Below, piece after piece: positions 9,188 through 17,469 of a stretch of 64,000 bases of DNA (the first letter of the stretch is position 1; every line of letters starts with the position of its first letter). Source of the DNA: Flavobacteriales bacterium (lineage in GTDB: Bacteria; Bacteroidota; Bacteroidia; Flavobacteriales_F; PHOS-HE28); NCBI GenBank assembly GCA_016712535.1, contig JADJQW010000002.1:682001-746000 (forward strand), given 5' to 3'. The translations under genes and the position numbers were made by a program. The notes beneath the pieces are model-generated. The model saw only the letters and a program-made list of their open reading frames with translations. It was not told where the DNA came from and did no database searches.

Positions 9188-10825
9188 CTACTTCTCTTCC
9201 CCCAACCTGCCCAGGTCAATCACGGAGAACCGGTACTGCGTGCCACGGTCGTAGCTCTTCACCAAGGCCTTCGTGCCGCCCCATTCCAGCACGGTCCCCA
9301 TCGGGCATGGCACGAAGCCTTCTTCCATCATCAGTGCCGTGCCTTCGCGCTGCACGGCGCCATCCTTCATGCTCACGAACACGGCTTTCAGCACTTGCGG
9401 CTCTGCAGGACGCTGCTCTTTGGTGCCCGCCGCTTCGCTGCCTGCGCGCAGGATGGCATCGTATCCGCGCGGTGCATGCCCGTGCAACAGGAGGAGATTG
9501 CCTTCCATCGGTACCGCAATGCTGCCTTCGTAGGCCTGTCCCGCCGTGGTCATCAGTGCGCGATCGACCGCGCGTTGCCAGCCAATGCTGTCGTTCTCCT
9601 GGACATGGCTCACGCGCACCGGCCCGCTCAGGTGGCGCATGGCGAGCGCATCGCCCACGGGCAGCATGAAGTCGTTCTGGAGGAAGGTCTCCGCCACCAG
9701 CAAGCCGCCGTCAGGAGCTGCGAGAAGATCCACGATCTCGTCGGGCACCTTCGCGGTGCGCGCCACGGGCTTGCGCGGATCGGCGGTGGGGTCGCCGAAG
9801 GCCAACAGCTTCGTTCTTCGGATGCCGGGCAGTCGTTGCGTGGCGATCGGCGTGGGCTTCAGCTTCGGGTCTGCTGGATCGAAGGTGACCACTGTGCCCG
9901 GCTGACCGGTGAGCGCGCCATAGCGCAGCGCGACGCTGATCGTGCCTTTCTCGCGGATCGCCATGCGCGCGCTGCTCACGAAATCCTTCTCGATGGTGAG
10001 GTCGCTCACGGCCTTGCCATCCTCCGCAATCGTGGTCAGGTGCAGTTCATGGCAGTTCTTGTCGCCCATGCTCTCTTCACCCTTGCAGTTGAACAGGTAG
10101 GTGAGCATGCGCATGGTGCCATCGTTGCTCACTGCGATCTGATGGATGCTGCTCTTCGCATCCTCGTATGGCAATTCAACGGTTGACTGCCAGAGCACGG
10201 TGAGGTCCTTGTCGAGCCAGGCGAGCGCCATGCGCTTGTTGCCTTTGCCGTGCTGCGTGAAATGGTTGAGCAGGTAATGCTGGCCGTCTGGCGATGCGAT
10301 CAGCCGCTCATGCTGCACGAAGGCAAGACCGCGCGTGAAAAGGATCGGGTCCGGCAACGGGCGCACGGCCATGGTGTTCGCCGGATCATTCGCGTAGGCG
10401 ATGTCGAAGTCAGCGAGCTTCCGGAAGCCCTTCAGCGAAAGCGCCCCGCTGGGATCCACTTCTCCGATGCCGAAGGCGCTGCCCTTCTTGGTGGCGCTCA
10501 CCAGCAGCACGTGCATGCGCTTGCCGGTCATGACCGGCGTCACGCCTGTCCATTTCGTCCCGTCGAGCAGCACATCCTTGAGCACGAGCTCTTCGCTGGG
10601 CTGCAGCAGGGCATCCAACCGCACAGCCTTCGGCGTGAGCCCTTCCTCCACATAGAGCAGGTGCCTTCCATCGGCGGCGAAGAGGCCATCGACCACGGTG
10701 TAGATATCGCCGGTGCCGCCTTTGAGGGACCTGCTGAATGGCTTGCCCTGCTGGATGAGCGTGGCTTGAGCCGAAACGTGGAAGGTTGTGAGGAAGAGCA
10801 GCGGAAGGAAGAGGATGCGCGGCAT
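9188..10825 (-). CDS. Secreted protein of unknown function
   Basis: 545 residues from the ATG at 10825, chosen because it opens a clean signal peptide (MPRILFLPLLFLTTFHVSAQ); the frame stays open further upstream but reads as GC-rich noise. The mature part is beta-strand-rich, with recurring short hydrophobic strands and phrases such as SPDGQHYLLNHF and AVSNDGTMRMLTYLF. That pattern is typical of beta-propeller-like proteins of Bacteroidota. No lipobox and no T9SS tail are visible, so it may be periplasmic. I do not recognise the family. Confidence 0.75.
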   Translation of the reverse strand: MPRILFLPLLFLTTFHVSAQATLIQQGKPFSRSLKGGTGDIYTVVDGLFAADGRHLLYVEEGLTPKAVRLDALLQPSEELVLKDVLLDGTKWTGVTPVMTGKRMHVLLVSATKKGSAFGIGEVDPSGALSLKGFRKLADFDIAYANDPANTMAVRPLPDPILFTRGLAFVQHERLIASPDGQHYLLNHFTQHGKGNKRMALAWLDKDLTVLWQSTVELPYEDAKSSIHQIAVSNDGTMRMLTYLFNCKGEESMGDKNCHELHLTTIAEDGKAVSDLTIEKDFVSSARMAIREKGTISVALRYGALTGQPGTVVTFDPADPKLKPTPIATQRLPGIRRTKLLAFGDPTADPRKPVARTAKVPDEIVDLLAAPDGGLLVAETFLQNDFMLPVGDALAMRHLSGPVRVSHVQENDSIGWQRAVDRALMTTAGQAYEGSIAVPMEGNLLLLHGHAPRGYDAILRAGSEAAGTKEQRPAEPQVLKAVFVSMKDGAVQREGTALMMEEGFVPCPMGTVLEWGGTKALVKSYDRGTQYRFSVIDLGRLGEEK

Positions 10826-10929
10826 GCGGGATCGGTTGCGGCGATGAATGTAACAGCGCGGCCGCACGGAGCCATGAGCACGTGATGCGCCTGGATCATC
10901 GTGGAGCGGTGAGGATGCGCGATCCGGCT

Positions 10930-12312
10930 TCACACCAGCATCCCCACGATCGTCGCGCTCAGCAAGGAGGCCAGAGTTCCGCCCAGCAGCGCGCGCAAGC
11001 CGAATTCGCTCAGCCATGCTCGCCTCGAGGGCGCCAACGAGCCGATGCCGCCGATCTGGATGCCGATGCTGGCGAAGTTGGCGAAGCCGCAGAGCATGTA
11101 GGTGCTCATCACGATGCTGCGCTGGTAGGCGAAGGCGCCGTTGGCCTTCAAGGTGGCGAGGCTCTCATAGCCCACGAATTCGCTGGCGATGATCTTCTCG
11201 CCCACGAGCCGGCCGGTGAGGGTGATGTCCTCGCTGGCCACACCGATCAGCCACATCAGTGGAGCGAAGAGGTAGCCGAGCAGGAACTCCAGCGAGAGCT
11301 GCTTGAAGTTGCCGTTGCTCACATCGGCTACCCAGCTGTTCAGGCCTGTGACCGCGCCGAGCTTGAAGAAGCCGTAGTTGGCCATGGCGATGAAGGCGAA
11401 GAAGACGAGCAGCATGGCGCCTACGTTGGCGGCGAGCTTCAGGCCCTCGGTGGTGCCGTTGCTCATGGCATCGAGCAGGTTGCTGCCCACACGGTCCATG
11501 CCCACCTCGATCTTGGAATCGATGGCCTCGGTCTGCGGGAAAAGGATCTTGGCCACCACCACGGCGCCCGGCGCGGCCATCACACTGGCCGTGAGCAGGT
11601 GCTTGGCGAAGAACAGACGCTGCACAGGGTCGTCGCCGCCGAGGAAGCCGACATAGGCCGCAAGCACGCCTCCCGCCACGGTGGCCATGCCCGCGGTCAT
11701 CACCAGGAAGATCTCGGATCGGTTCATCTTGTCCAGGTAGGCCTTCACCATCAGCGGCGCCTCGGTCTGCCCGAGGAAGATGTTGCCCGCCGTGCTCAGG
11801 CTCTCGGCGCCGCTCAGGCGCATGGTGCGGTTGAGCGCCCAGGCCAGCGCGTACACCACTTTCTGGATCACGCCCAAGTAGAAGAGCACGCTGGTGAGCG
11901 CGCTGAAGAAGATGATGGTGGGGAGGATCTGCAGGGCGAAGATGAAGCCCATGCTCTTCACATTGAGCAGGTCGCGGAAGAGGAATTCACTGCCGGCCTT
12001 GGTGAAGTCGAGCACCTTCACGAAGCCCTTGCCCACGAATTCGAAGAGCCATTGCGCAGGCGGCACGTAGAGCACCAGCAAGGCCATCACCAGCTGGAAT
12101 CCGAGCCCGATGCCCACCACCTTCCAATCGACCTGCTTGCGCTTGGCGCTGAAGGCCCATGCGATGGCGATGACCGCGAGCATGCCCACGAGCCCGCGAA
12201 CGATGCCCATGGCGCTCACGCCGGTGAGCGGTGCCGGTGACCCTTGAGCGAATGCAGGCACGGCCAGCAGTGCTAAGGCAAGGAGCGTAAGCGAGCGAAG
12301 CGGTTTCAGCAT
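10930..12312 (-). CDS. Concentrative nucleoside transporter (CNT/NupC family)
   Basis: 460 residues, polytopic. It imports nucleosides with Na+ or H+. An N-terminal signal-like segment (1-22) precedes the transmembrane core, as is usual in Bacteroidota members. Family signatures include GAESLSTAGNIFLGQTEAPL, the re-entrant loop with the QTE nucleoside-binding motif, LTASVMAAPGAVVVAKILFP and the late NFASIGIQIGGIG. It is encoded upstream of a bifunctional-nuclease-family gene with about 127 bases between. The substrate spectrum cannot be read from sequence. Confidence 0.92.
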   Translation of the reverse strand: MLKPLRSLTLLALALLAVPAFAQGSPAPLTGVSAMGIVRGLVGMLAVIAIAWAFSAKRKQVDWKVVGIGLGFQLVMALLVLYVPPAQWLFEFVGKGFVKVLDFTKAGSEFLFRDLLNVKSMGFIFALQILPTIIFFSALTSVLFYLGVIQKVVYALAWALNRTMRLSGAESLSTAGNIFLGQTEAPLMVKAYLDKMNRSEIFLVMTAGMATVAGGVLAAYVGFLGGDDPVQRLFFAKHLLTASVMAAPGAVVVAKILFPQTEAIDSKIEVGMDRVGSNLLDAMSNGTTEGLKLAANVGAMLLVFFAFIAMANYGFFKLGAVTGLNSWVADVSNGNFKQLSLEFLLGYLFAPLMWLIGVASEDITLTGRLVGEKIIASEFVGYESLATLKANGAFAYQRSIVMSTYMLCGFANFASIGIQIGGIGSLAPSRRAWLSEFGLRALLGGTLASLLSATIVGMLV

Positions 12313-12438
12313 GGCGTCCTGGGTGGGAGCGAAGATGGGTTTTCCTGCGGCATCAAGCCATATGCGGACCGCGACCCCGCAACCTTCAATCGCCGAAGCG
12401 TCTTGCGGAGGCGGTCAGCCACTCAGCCTGCACCAGGC

Positions 12439-13035
12439 CTAATTCCCCAGCTGCTCACGCTTCTTGATCTCGTCGCGCAGTTTGCTGGCGCGCTCGTAGT
12501 CCTCGTCCTCCAGCGCTTCATCGAGCATGCCGCGCAGCTCTTCGATCGGGGTGGAGGCCAGCGATTTCTTCTCGCGGCCCTTGCGCTCTTTCTTCGGCTC
12601 TCCTTCGGTCTGCTCTTCCTCGCCTTCTTCCACCTTGAGGCCGGCGGCGCTGAGGATGGGCTCGTAGGTGAAGATGGGGCAGTCGAAGCGCAGGGCAAGC
12701 GCTATCGCATCGCTGCTCCGGGCATCAATGGTGACCTCACGGGCATCCTGCTCGATCACCAGTTGGGCGTGGAAGATGCCCTCGACCAGGTCGCTGATGA
12801 TCACCTCTTTCAGGTTGAAGCCGAGGGTATCCGCCACGTTCTTGAAGAGGTCGTGCGTGAGGGGCCGTGCCGGCTTGATGTTCTCCACCTGGATGGCGAT
12901 GGCTTGGGCCTCCACGCCGCCGATGATGATCGGCAGGCGGCGATCGCCGAAGGTCTCTGCGAGGATGAGCGCATAGGCCCCCGCGTGCGTGTGGCTGTAC
13001 GTGATGCGGAGGAACTTCAGCTCGACCTTGTCCAT
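12439..13035 (-). CDS. Bifunctional nuclease (BFN/DUF151) family protein with UVR motif
   Basis: 198 residues from the ATG at 13035 (MDKVELKFLRITYS). The BFN domain fills about residues 1-130: LPIIIGGVEAQAIAIQ, then DARSSDAIALALRFDCPIF. A charged linker follows, then a UVR-type helical hairpin near the C-terminus, MLDEALEDEDYERASKLRDE, as found in UvrB, UvrC and ClpC-associated proteins. BFN members are reported to have DNase/RNase activity; what the Bacteroidota BFN-UVR form does is not established. TACCTTCA lies 18-26 bases before the start and may be its -7 box. Confidence 0.88.
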   Translation of the reverse strand: MDKVELKFLRITYSHTHAGAYALILAETFGDRRLPIIIGGVEAQAIAIQVENIKPARPLTHDLFKNVADTLGFNLKEVIISDLVEGIFHAQLVIEQDAREVTIDARSSDAIALALRFDCPIFTYEPILSAAGLKVEEGEEEQTEGEPKKERKGREKKSLASTPIEELRGMLDEALEDEDYERASKLRDEIKKREQLGN

Positions 13036-13102
13036 GCGTTGCTCAGCGGGCCGTGAAGGTAGGTTTTGCTGCGGTTGGGTGTTGCAGGTTGATGCGAAGG
13101 CA

Positions 13103-13136
13103 GGTTGAGGGTTGGGCAGTCCTTCAACCCGCAACC
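13103..13136. repeat. Intergenic inverted repeat, AGGTTGAGGGTTG family, copy 2
   Basis: GGTTGAGGGTTG (13103-13114) pairs with CAACCCGCAACC (13125-13136) with one mismatch and a 10-base loop. Flanking partial copies (GCAGGTTGATG before, CAACCTTCAACCCC after) fill most of the 127-base gap between etfA and the BFN gene. Confidence 0.7.
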
Positions 13137-13162
13137 CTTGTCAACCTTCAACCCCCACCGGC

Positions 13163-14101
13163 CTAACGTTCAGCATTCAGCTTCTTCGCCGCTTCGATCA
13201 GTTTCGGCAGCACCTCGAAGGCATCGCCCACGATGCCGTAATCGGCGGCCTTGAAGAAGGGCGCCTCGGGATCCTTGTTGATCACCGCGATCACCTTGCT
13301 CTGGTTCACGCCGGCCAGGTGCTGGATGGCGCCGCTGATGCCGATGGCGATGTAGCAGTTGGGGCGGATGGCCACGCCGGTCTGGCCCACGTGCTCGTGG
13401 TGCGGCCGCCAGTGCATGTCGGCTACGGGTCGGCTGCATGCCGTGGCGCCGCCGAGCAATTGCGCGAGTTCTTCCACCGGTGCCCAGTGCTCGGGTCCTT
13501 TCATGCCGCGGCCGGCGCTCACCACGATCTCCGCTTCGGGCAAGGGGATGCCCGTGCCGGCCTTGCGCAGCTCCTTCACCGCGATGCGCGCCGCGCCGAG
13601 GTCGCCGTTGAAATCCTCAACGCTCGCGCTGCTGCCCGCAGTGCCGATGGCGATGCTGTTCGGCGAAAGGCTGATCACCTTCACGGGGCTCGTTACTTCA
13701 ACATGCGCGCGTGCCTTGCCGCTGAACACGTTGCGCTTGAAGCGATTGCCTTCGGGCATGCCGGTGGCGCCCGCGACGAGGCCGGCCTTCAAGCGCGCGG
13801 CCACGCGCGGAGCAACGGCTTTCCCGGTGGCATCGTGCACCGACACGATGGTGGTGGCGCCGTCAGCGGCGGCCACATCGCACACGAGCTTCGTGAGCTG
13901 CTGGCTGTCAACGGCCTTCACGCCGCGCGCCGCGATCACCTTCTTCGCGCCGTTCGCACCGAGCGCTTCAAGCCCTTGCGCATCGCCGAAGGTCACGGCG
14001 GTCACGGGCCCGCCGGCGAGCTGGCTTGCGTAGGTCACGGCTTCCTGCGCGGCTTTCGGGAGCTTATCGCCCCGGGTGTCGATGAATACGATGGTGCTCA
14101 T
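13163..14101 (-). CDS. etfA: Electron transfer flavoprotein alpha subunit
   Basis: 312 residues from the ATG at 14101 (MSTIVFIDTRGDKLPK). With EtfB it carries electrons from acyl-CoA and other dehydrogenases to the quinone pool. The C-terminal FAD-binding domain is clear: VSAGRGMKGPEHW, HVGQTGVAIRPNCYIAIGIS, GAIQHLAGVNQSKVIAVINK and the closing KAADYGIVGD. etfB is encoded just upstream on the same strand, 98 bases away. Inverted repeats of one family flank the gene on both sides, which is unusual inside an etfBA pair. Confidence 0.96.
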   Translation of the reverse strand: MSTIVFIDTRGDKLPKAAQEAVTYASQLAGGPVTAVTFGDAQGLEALGANGAKKVIAARGVKAVDSQQLTKLVCDVAAADGATTIVSVHDATGKAVAPRVAARLKAGLVAGATGMPEGNRFKRNVFSGKARAHVEVTSPVKVISLSPNSIAIGTAGSSASVEDFNGDLGAARIAVKELRKAGTGIPLPEAEIVVSAGRGMKGPEHWAPVEELAQLLGGATACSRPVADMHWRPHHEHVGQTGVAIRPNCYIAIGISGAIQHLAGVNQSKVIAVINKDPEAPFFKAADYGIVGDAFEVLPKLIEAAKKLNAER

Positions 14102-14112
14102 TTCTATCAGGC

Positions 14113-14200
14113 AGGTTGGGGGTTGCGGGTCGCTGGTTGAAGGTTGTGGCGGATCGGGCATTCAACCCTCGACCGGTCATCAACTTCCAACCCTCAACCT
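14113..14200. repeat. Nested intergenic inverted repeats, AGGTTGAGGGTTG family, copy 3
   Basis: Outer arms AGGTTGGGGGTTG (14113-14125) and CAACCCTCAACCT (14188-14200) pair over 13 bp with one G-T wobble. Inner arms GGTTGAAGGTTG (14135-14146) and CAACCCTCGACC (14163-14174) pair with one mismatch and one wobble. Together they would fold the whole etfA-etfB gap into one long imperfect hairpin. The outer arm reaches the etfB stop codon. Confidence 0.75.
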
Positions 14201-14943
14201 CAAATGACTTTGGCTTCGCTATGCAGCAATTCGATCAGCTTGCCGGCTTCTTCCGCGGGGATCATCTTCACGGTTCCCTTGGCGGGCGGAAGCTCGAACT
14301 TGACGGTGCTGGCGGCATTGGTGGTGGCTGCGGCAGCCACTGCATTCAGCGGCTTGGTGCGCGCCGCCATGATCCCGCGCATGTTGGGGATGCGCTGCTC
14401 GGCCATGCCTTTCGCCGCGCTGAGTGCAAGGGGCAGCTTCACTTCCAGCACTTCCACCCCGCCGGGCACGTCGCGCTCCACCACGGCCGTGTCGCCATTG
14501 ACATCAAGCTTGCTGGCGAGCGCCACGTAAGGCATATCGAGAAGCTCGGCCACCATGGCGCCCACCACGCCACCGTTGTGGTCGATGGTCTCTTTGCCGG
14601 CGAGCACCAGGTCGAATCCCTTGTCCTTGGCGTACGCGGCGATGAGTTCGGCAACCTGCAGCGCATCGGTGGGCTGGGCGTCGATCCGCACGGCTTCATC
14701 GGCGCCGATCGCCAGCCCTTTGCGGATGGTGGCCTCGGTATCGGCACCGCCCACGGTCACGGTGGTGACGCTTCCGCTGCCTTTGCCTTCCTTCAACTCC
14801 AGTGCGCGCACCAGGGCGTACCATTCGTCGTAGGGGTTCATGATGAAGGTGACGCCATTGCCATCGTACTGGGTGTCGCCATTGGTGAAGGCGATGCGGG
14901 CAGTGGTATCGGGCACTTGGCTGAGAAGGACGAGGATCTTCAT
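14200..14943 (-). CDS. etfB: Electron transfer flavoprotein beta subunit
   Basis: 247 residues from the ATG at 14943 (MKILVLLSQVPDTTARIAFT); the longer open frame upstream is not supported. It binds AMP and docks to EtfA. Family stretches are NPYDEWYALVRALELKEG, GADEAVRID, the signature VLAGKETIDHNGGVVGAMVAE, and the C-terminal IPNMRGIMAARTKPL. TACTTTCG lies about 45 bases upstream (14988-14995) and resembles the TAnnTTTG box. The divergent LamG gene starts 133 bases away. Confidence 0.96.
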   Translation of the reverse strand: MKILVLLSQVPDTTARIAFTNGDTQYDGNGVTFIMNPYDEWYALVRALELKEGKGSGSVTTVTVGGADTEATIRKGLAIGADEAVRIDAQPTDALQVAELIAAYAKDKGFDLVLAGKETIDHNGGVVGAMVAELLDMPYVALASKLDVNGDTAVVERDVPGGVEVLEVKLPLALSAAKGMAEQRIPNMRGIMAARTKPLNAVAAAATTNAASTVKFELPPAKGTVKMIPAEEAGKLIELLHSEAKVI

Positions 14944-15076
14944 GGCTTCAGATGAACGCCGGGCGCGGTGGCCGGTTCGGCGGGCCGCGAAAGTAATCCC
15001 GGGCTCCCAAGCGCGAACCTGTGCGTTGGTGGCATTTCGCGCCGGAATGGCTTCCTTAGCGCAACAATCCGATTCC

Positions 15077-16453
15077 ATGGAGAATGCTACGCTGAACCGG
15101 CTCCTGCTGGCCGTCACGCTCCTGGCTCCGATGGCCTCATTCGCCCAGGCCCAGAACGCGCTCGACTTCGATGGTGTGAACGATGAGGTGCTGGTGAACA
15201 ACGCCTCCGCGCAGATCGCCAATGCCGCGGGCTTCAGCCTCACCTGCTGGGTATATCCGACCCAGAATGCGAACTGGCCCAACATGGAGGCCTTCGCTGG
15301 ATTCCGCGACAACCTGCTCTTCGACTTCTACCTGCTGCAGACCTATGGCACCACCATGGAAGGCCGTTTCCGCAACAGCGCCAACCAGATCGTCACGCTC
15401 GACAGCACCGCTGCGCTCACCTTGAACGCGTGGCAATTCGTGGCCCTCACCTTCGATGGGAGCTTGCTGCGCATGTACCGTGACGCGCAGTTGCTCGGCG
15501 AGGCTCCCGCCACGGGCACGGTGACCACCACCACGGGCGCTTTCCGCATCGGCAATATGCCCATCCCGGGCTCCACGCAGATCTACCTCGACGGCCAGGT
15601 GGAGGAGGTGGGCCTCTGGGGGCGAGGGCTGACCGCGGCAGAGCTCGAATGCATAAGGCAATACGGCGCCGATACCGGCGATGATGACCTGCGGCTCTAC
15701 TACAGGATGAACCAAGGCGCAGCTGGCGGGAGCAATGCGGGCATCACCACGCTCACCGACGCGACCGGCAACCTCAATGGCACGCTCTCGGGCTTCGCGC
15801 TCAACGGTGCCAGCAGCAACTTCGTGCAAGGCTTGGCCCTCAGCGGAAGCGTGAGCGCGCAGATCTGCCCGGACGAAGCCTACGACTTCAATGGGCAGCT
15901 GATCACGGCGCCCGGCACCTACACGGCGCTGCTTCCCACGCCCAGCGGTTGCGACAGCACGGTGACCCTCACACTCACTCAGGCAACGGTGAATGTGGGC
16001 GTTACGCAAACCGGACATGTGCTGCTGGCGCAAGCAACGGGGGCCACCTTCCAATGGATGAATTGCCTCACCGGCGCCATCATCCCCAACGCGATCAGTC
16101 CGTTGTACACCGCTGCTGCCAACGGGCAGTACGCGGTGATCGTCACGCAGAACGCCTGCGTGGACACCAGCGCTTGCGTGAACGTGGTCACCGCCGGCAT
16201 CGATGACCTGCGCTTGCCATCAGCGCGCGTCTGGCCCCAGCCGGCAGGCGATCAGCTGAATGTTGAATTGTCCACAGCCGCAGTGAATGCGACCCTGCGC
16301 GTGGCCGATATCCTGGGCCGCACCGTTCTCGCGCGCAGCTATGCGCAGGTGCAGCGCACCACGCTCGATGTGGCCAAGCTGCCCACCGGCGCATACCTGA
16401 TGGTGCTGGAGGCGGGTGGCGAGCGCCGTGCGGTGCGCTTCGCGAAGGAGTGA
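15077..16453 (+). CDS. Secreted LamG-like domain protein with T9SS sorting tail
   Basis: 458 residues from the ATG at 15077 (MENATLNRLLLAVTLLAPMA), giving a signal peptide ending near ASFAQA. Residues about 28-235 form a LamG/concanavalin-like lectin fold: ALDFDGVNDEVLVNN, SLTCWVYPTQNANWPN, LDGQVEEVGLWGRGLTAAEL. A middle part with SAQICPDEAYDFNG resembles Ig-like modules of surface proteins. The last 75 residues are a type A T9SS tail: VWPQPAGDQLNVEL, RVADILGRTV, LPTGAYLMVLE. It is probably exported through the outer membrane by T9SS and anchored at the surface; the ligand is unknown. Confidence 0.88.
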   Translation: MENATLNRLLLAVTLLAPMASFAQAQNALDFDGVNDEVLVNNASAQIANAAGFSLTCWVYPTQNANWPNMEAFAGFRDNLLFDFYLLQTYGTTMEGRFRNSANQIVTLDSTAALTLNAWQFVALTFDGSLLRMYRDAQLLGEAPATGTVTTTTGAFRIGNMPIPGSTQIYLDGQVEEVGLWGRGLTAAELECIRQYGADTGDDDLRLYYRMNQGAAGGSNAGITTLTDATGNLNGTLSGFALNGASSNFVQGLALSGSVSAQICPDEAYDFNGQLITAPGTYTALLPTPSGCDSTVTLTLTQATVNVGVTQTGHVLLAQATGATFQWMNCLTGAIIPNAISPLYTAAANGQYAVIVTQNACVDTSACVNVVTAGIDDLRLPSARVWPQPAGDQLNVELSTAAVNATLRVADILGRTVLARSYAQVQRTTLDVAKLPTGAYLMVLEAGGERRAVRFAKE

Positions 16454-16558
16454 GCGTTGGCTTCACCGTGCGGACATGATCCGCTAGATCAATGCTAATG
16501 GTGGCGGAACATGGGCTGCGGTGTGCCCCGGCACCTTCGCGGCCCCGGCCCGCCTGCC

Positions 16559-17044
16559 ATGCTGCTCAGACTCCCGCTCCTCTTCCTTGGGCTGCTTCTG
16601 TCTTACGGCCTGCTTGCCCAAGGCACCGTGCGCGGCAAGGTCACCGACAATGCGGGTGAGACCTTGATCGGCGCCGCCGTGGTGCTGAAGAGCGATCCCG
16701 GCAAGGGCACCACCACCGATCTCGATGGCCGCTACTCGATGGTGCTCGATGCGCCCGGTCCGCATGTGCTCCTGGTGCGCTACATCGGCTACGATAGCAA
16801 GGAAGTGACCGTGAACCCGAAGGGCGGTGAAGTGGTGGTGCTCAACATCACCTTGGGCTAGAGCTCAGTTGCGCTGGAAGGCGTTATGATCGAGGCGAAG
16901 TCCGTGCGCACCAACGATGCGTACCTAGACGGTTTCGTGAGCACCACCCTCGACCTCAATGGTGAGTTGAGCGCCGGCATGTACATGGTGAGCATCGCGG
17001 CCGGTGATCGTGCCATCACGGAGCGACTGGTGATCCAGCCGTAA
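16559..17044 (+). pseudogene. Broken remnant: TonB-receptor N-terminus joined to a T9SS tail, split by a TAG
   Basis: From the ATG at 16559 there is a signal peptide (LLLSYGLLAQ) and a CarboxypepD_reg-like domain, TVRGKVTDNAGETLIGAAVV and RYIGYDSKEVTVNPKGGE, ending at TAG 16859-16861. That is how TonB-dependent receptors of Bacteroidota begin. In the same frame after the TAG the sequence continues SSVALEGVMIEAKSVRTNDAY, which resembles the entry to a receptor plug. It then passes into GFVSTTLDLNGELSAGMYMV...TERLVIQP followed by TAA. This end closely matches the last 37 residues of the T9SS protein at 56250-58502. I infer loss of the receptor body plus a GAG-to-TAG change. The first 100 residues could still be expressed as a small secreted protein. 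Confidence 0.65.
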
Positions 17045-17067
17045 GCAGGCGCAACAGACCTCAACAG

Positions 17068-17101
17068 CAAAGGGGCCGTCTCCAATGAGGCGGCCCCTTT
17101 G
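17068..17101 (+). terminator. Intrinsic terminator after the receptor/T9SS remnant
   Basis: A 15-bp stem with one T-G pair: CAAAGGGGCCGTCTC (17068-17082), loop CAAT, GAGGCGGCCCCTTTG (17087-17101). It starts 24 bases past the TAA that closes the T9SS-tail remnant. This fits the view that the tail once ended a full gene on this strand. The stem ends in CCCTTTG rather than a long T run. Confidence 0.75.
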
Positions 17102-17146
17102 CCGTTGATGGCAGTCCCTTACTTTCACCATCCTAATCAACCGATC

Positions 17147-17425
17147 ATGTCAAACTACAAAGTCGATGTCATCGATGCCGATCCCAACTACCTGTACTTG
17201 GTTACCCGGCCAGACGATCACCAGCTCCATGAGACCGTGATCAATGGCGATTTGGTCACACTGAAGTACATCGAGGTGAACCCATCAACCGGCCCCACGG
17301 ATACGGTTGACTCCGGCATCCGATATGGCTCAGTCACCGAGGATCGCGAGATCACCTTCAATATCTCGTTGGATGGCGGCCCAACGCACAAGCTTACCTG
17401 CATCATACGGCGTACAGGAGGTTAG
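17147..17425 (+). CDS. Small hypothetical protein, 92 residues
   Basis: ATG at 17147 gives MSNYKVDVIDADPNYLYLVT; the frame is open further upstream only into the terminator. It is acidic, has no signal peptide or membrane segment, and shows alternating beta-like strands (EITFNISLDGGPTHKLTCII). It stands alone between a terminator and the histidine kinase gene. I do not recognise the family. Codon use looks less GC-rich than the neighbours, which could mean a recent arrival, but the gene is too short to judge. Confidence 0.55.
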   Translation: MSNYKVDVIDADPNYLYLVTRPDDHQLHETVINGDLVTLKYIEVNPSTGPTDTVDSGIRYGSVTEDREITFNISLDGGPTHKLTCIIRRTGG

Positions 17426-17469
17426 CGGGACGTATCTCTGAAGCGCTTCCTTATGCGATCTTGGCCCGC

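Noticed and set aside
10882..12240. Long plus-strand open frame (452 codons) opposite the nucleoside transporter gene
   Set aside because: It is His/Glu/Gly/Arg-rich with no domain, an effect of GC-rich codon third positions on the opposite strand. The transporter on the minus strand is clear.
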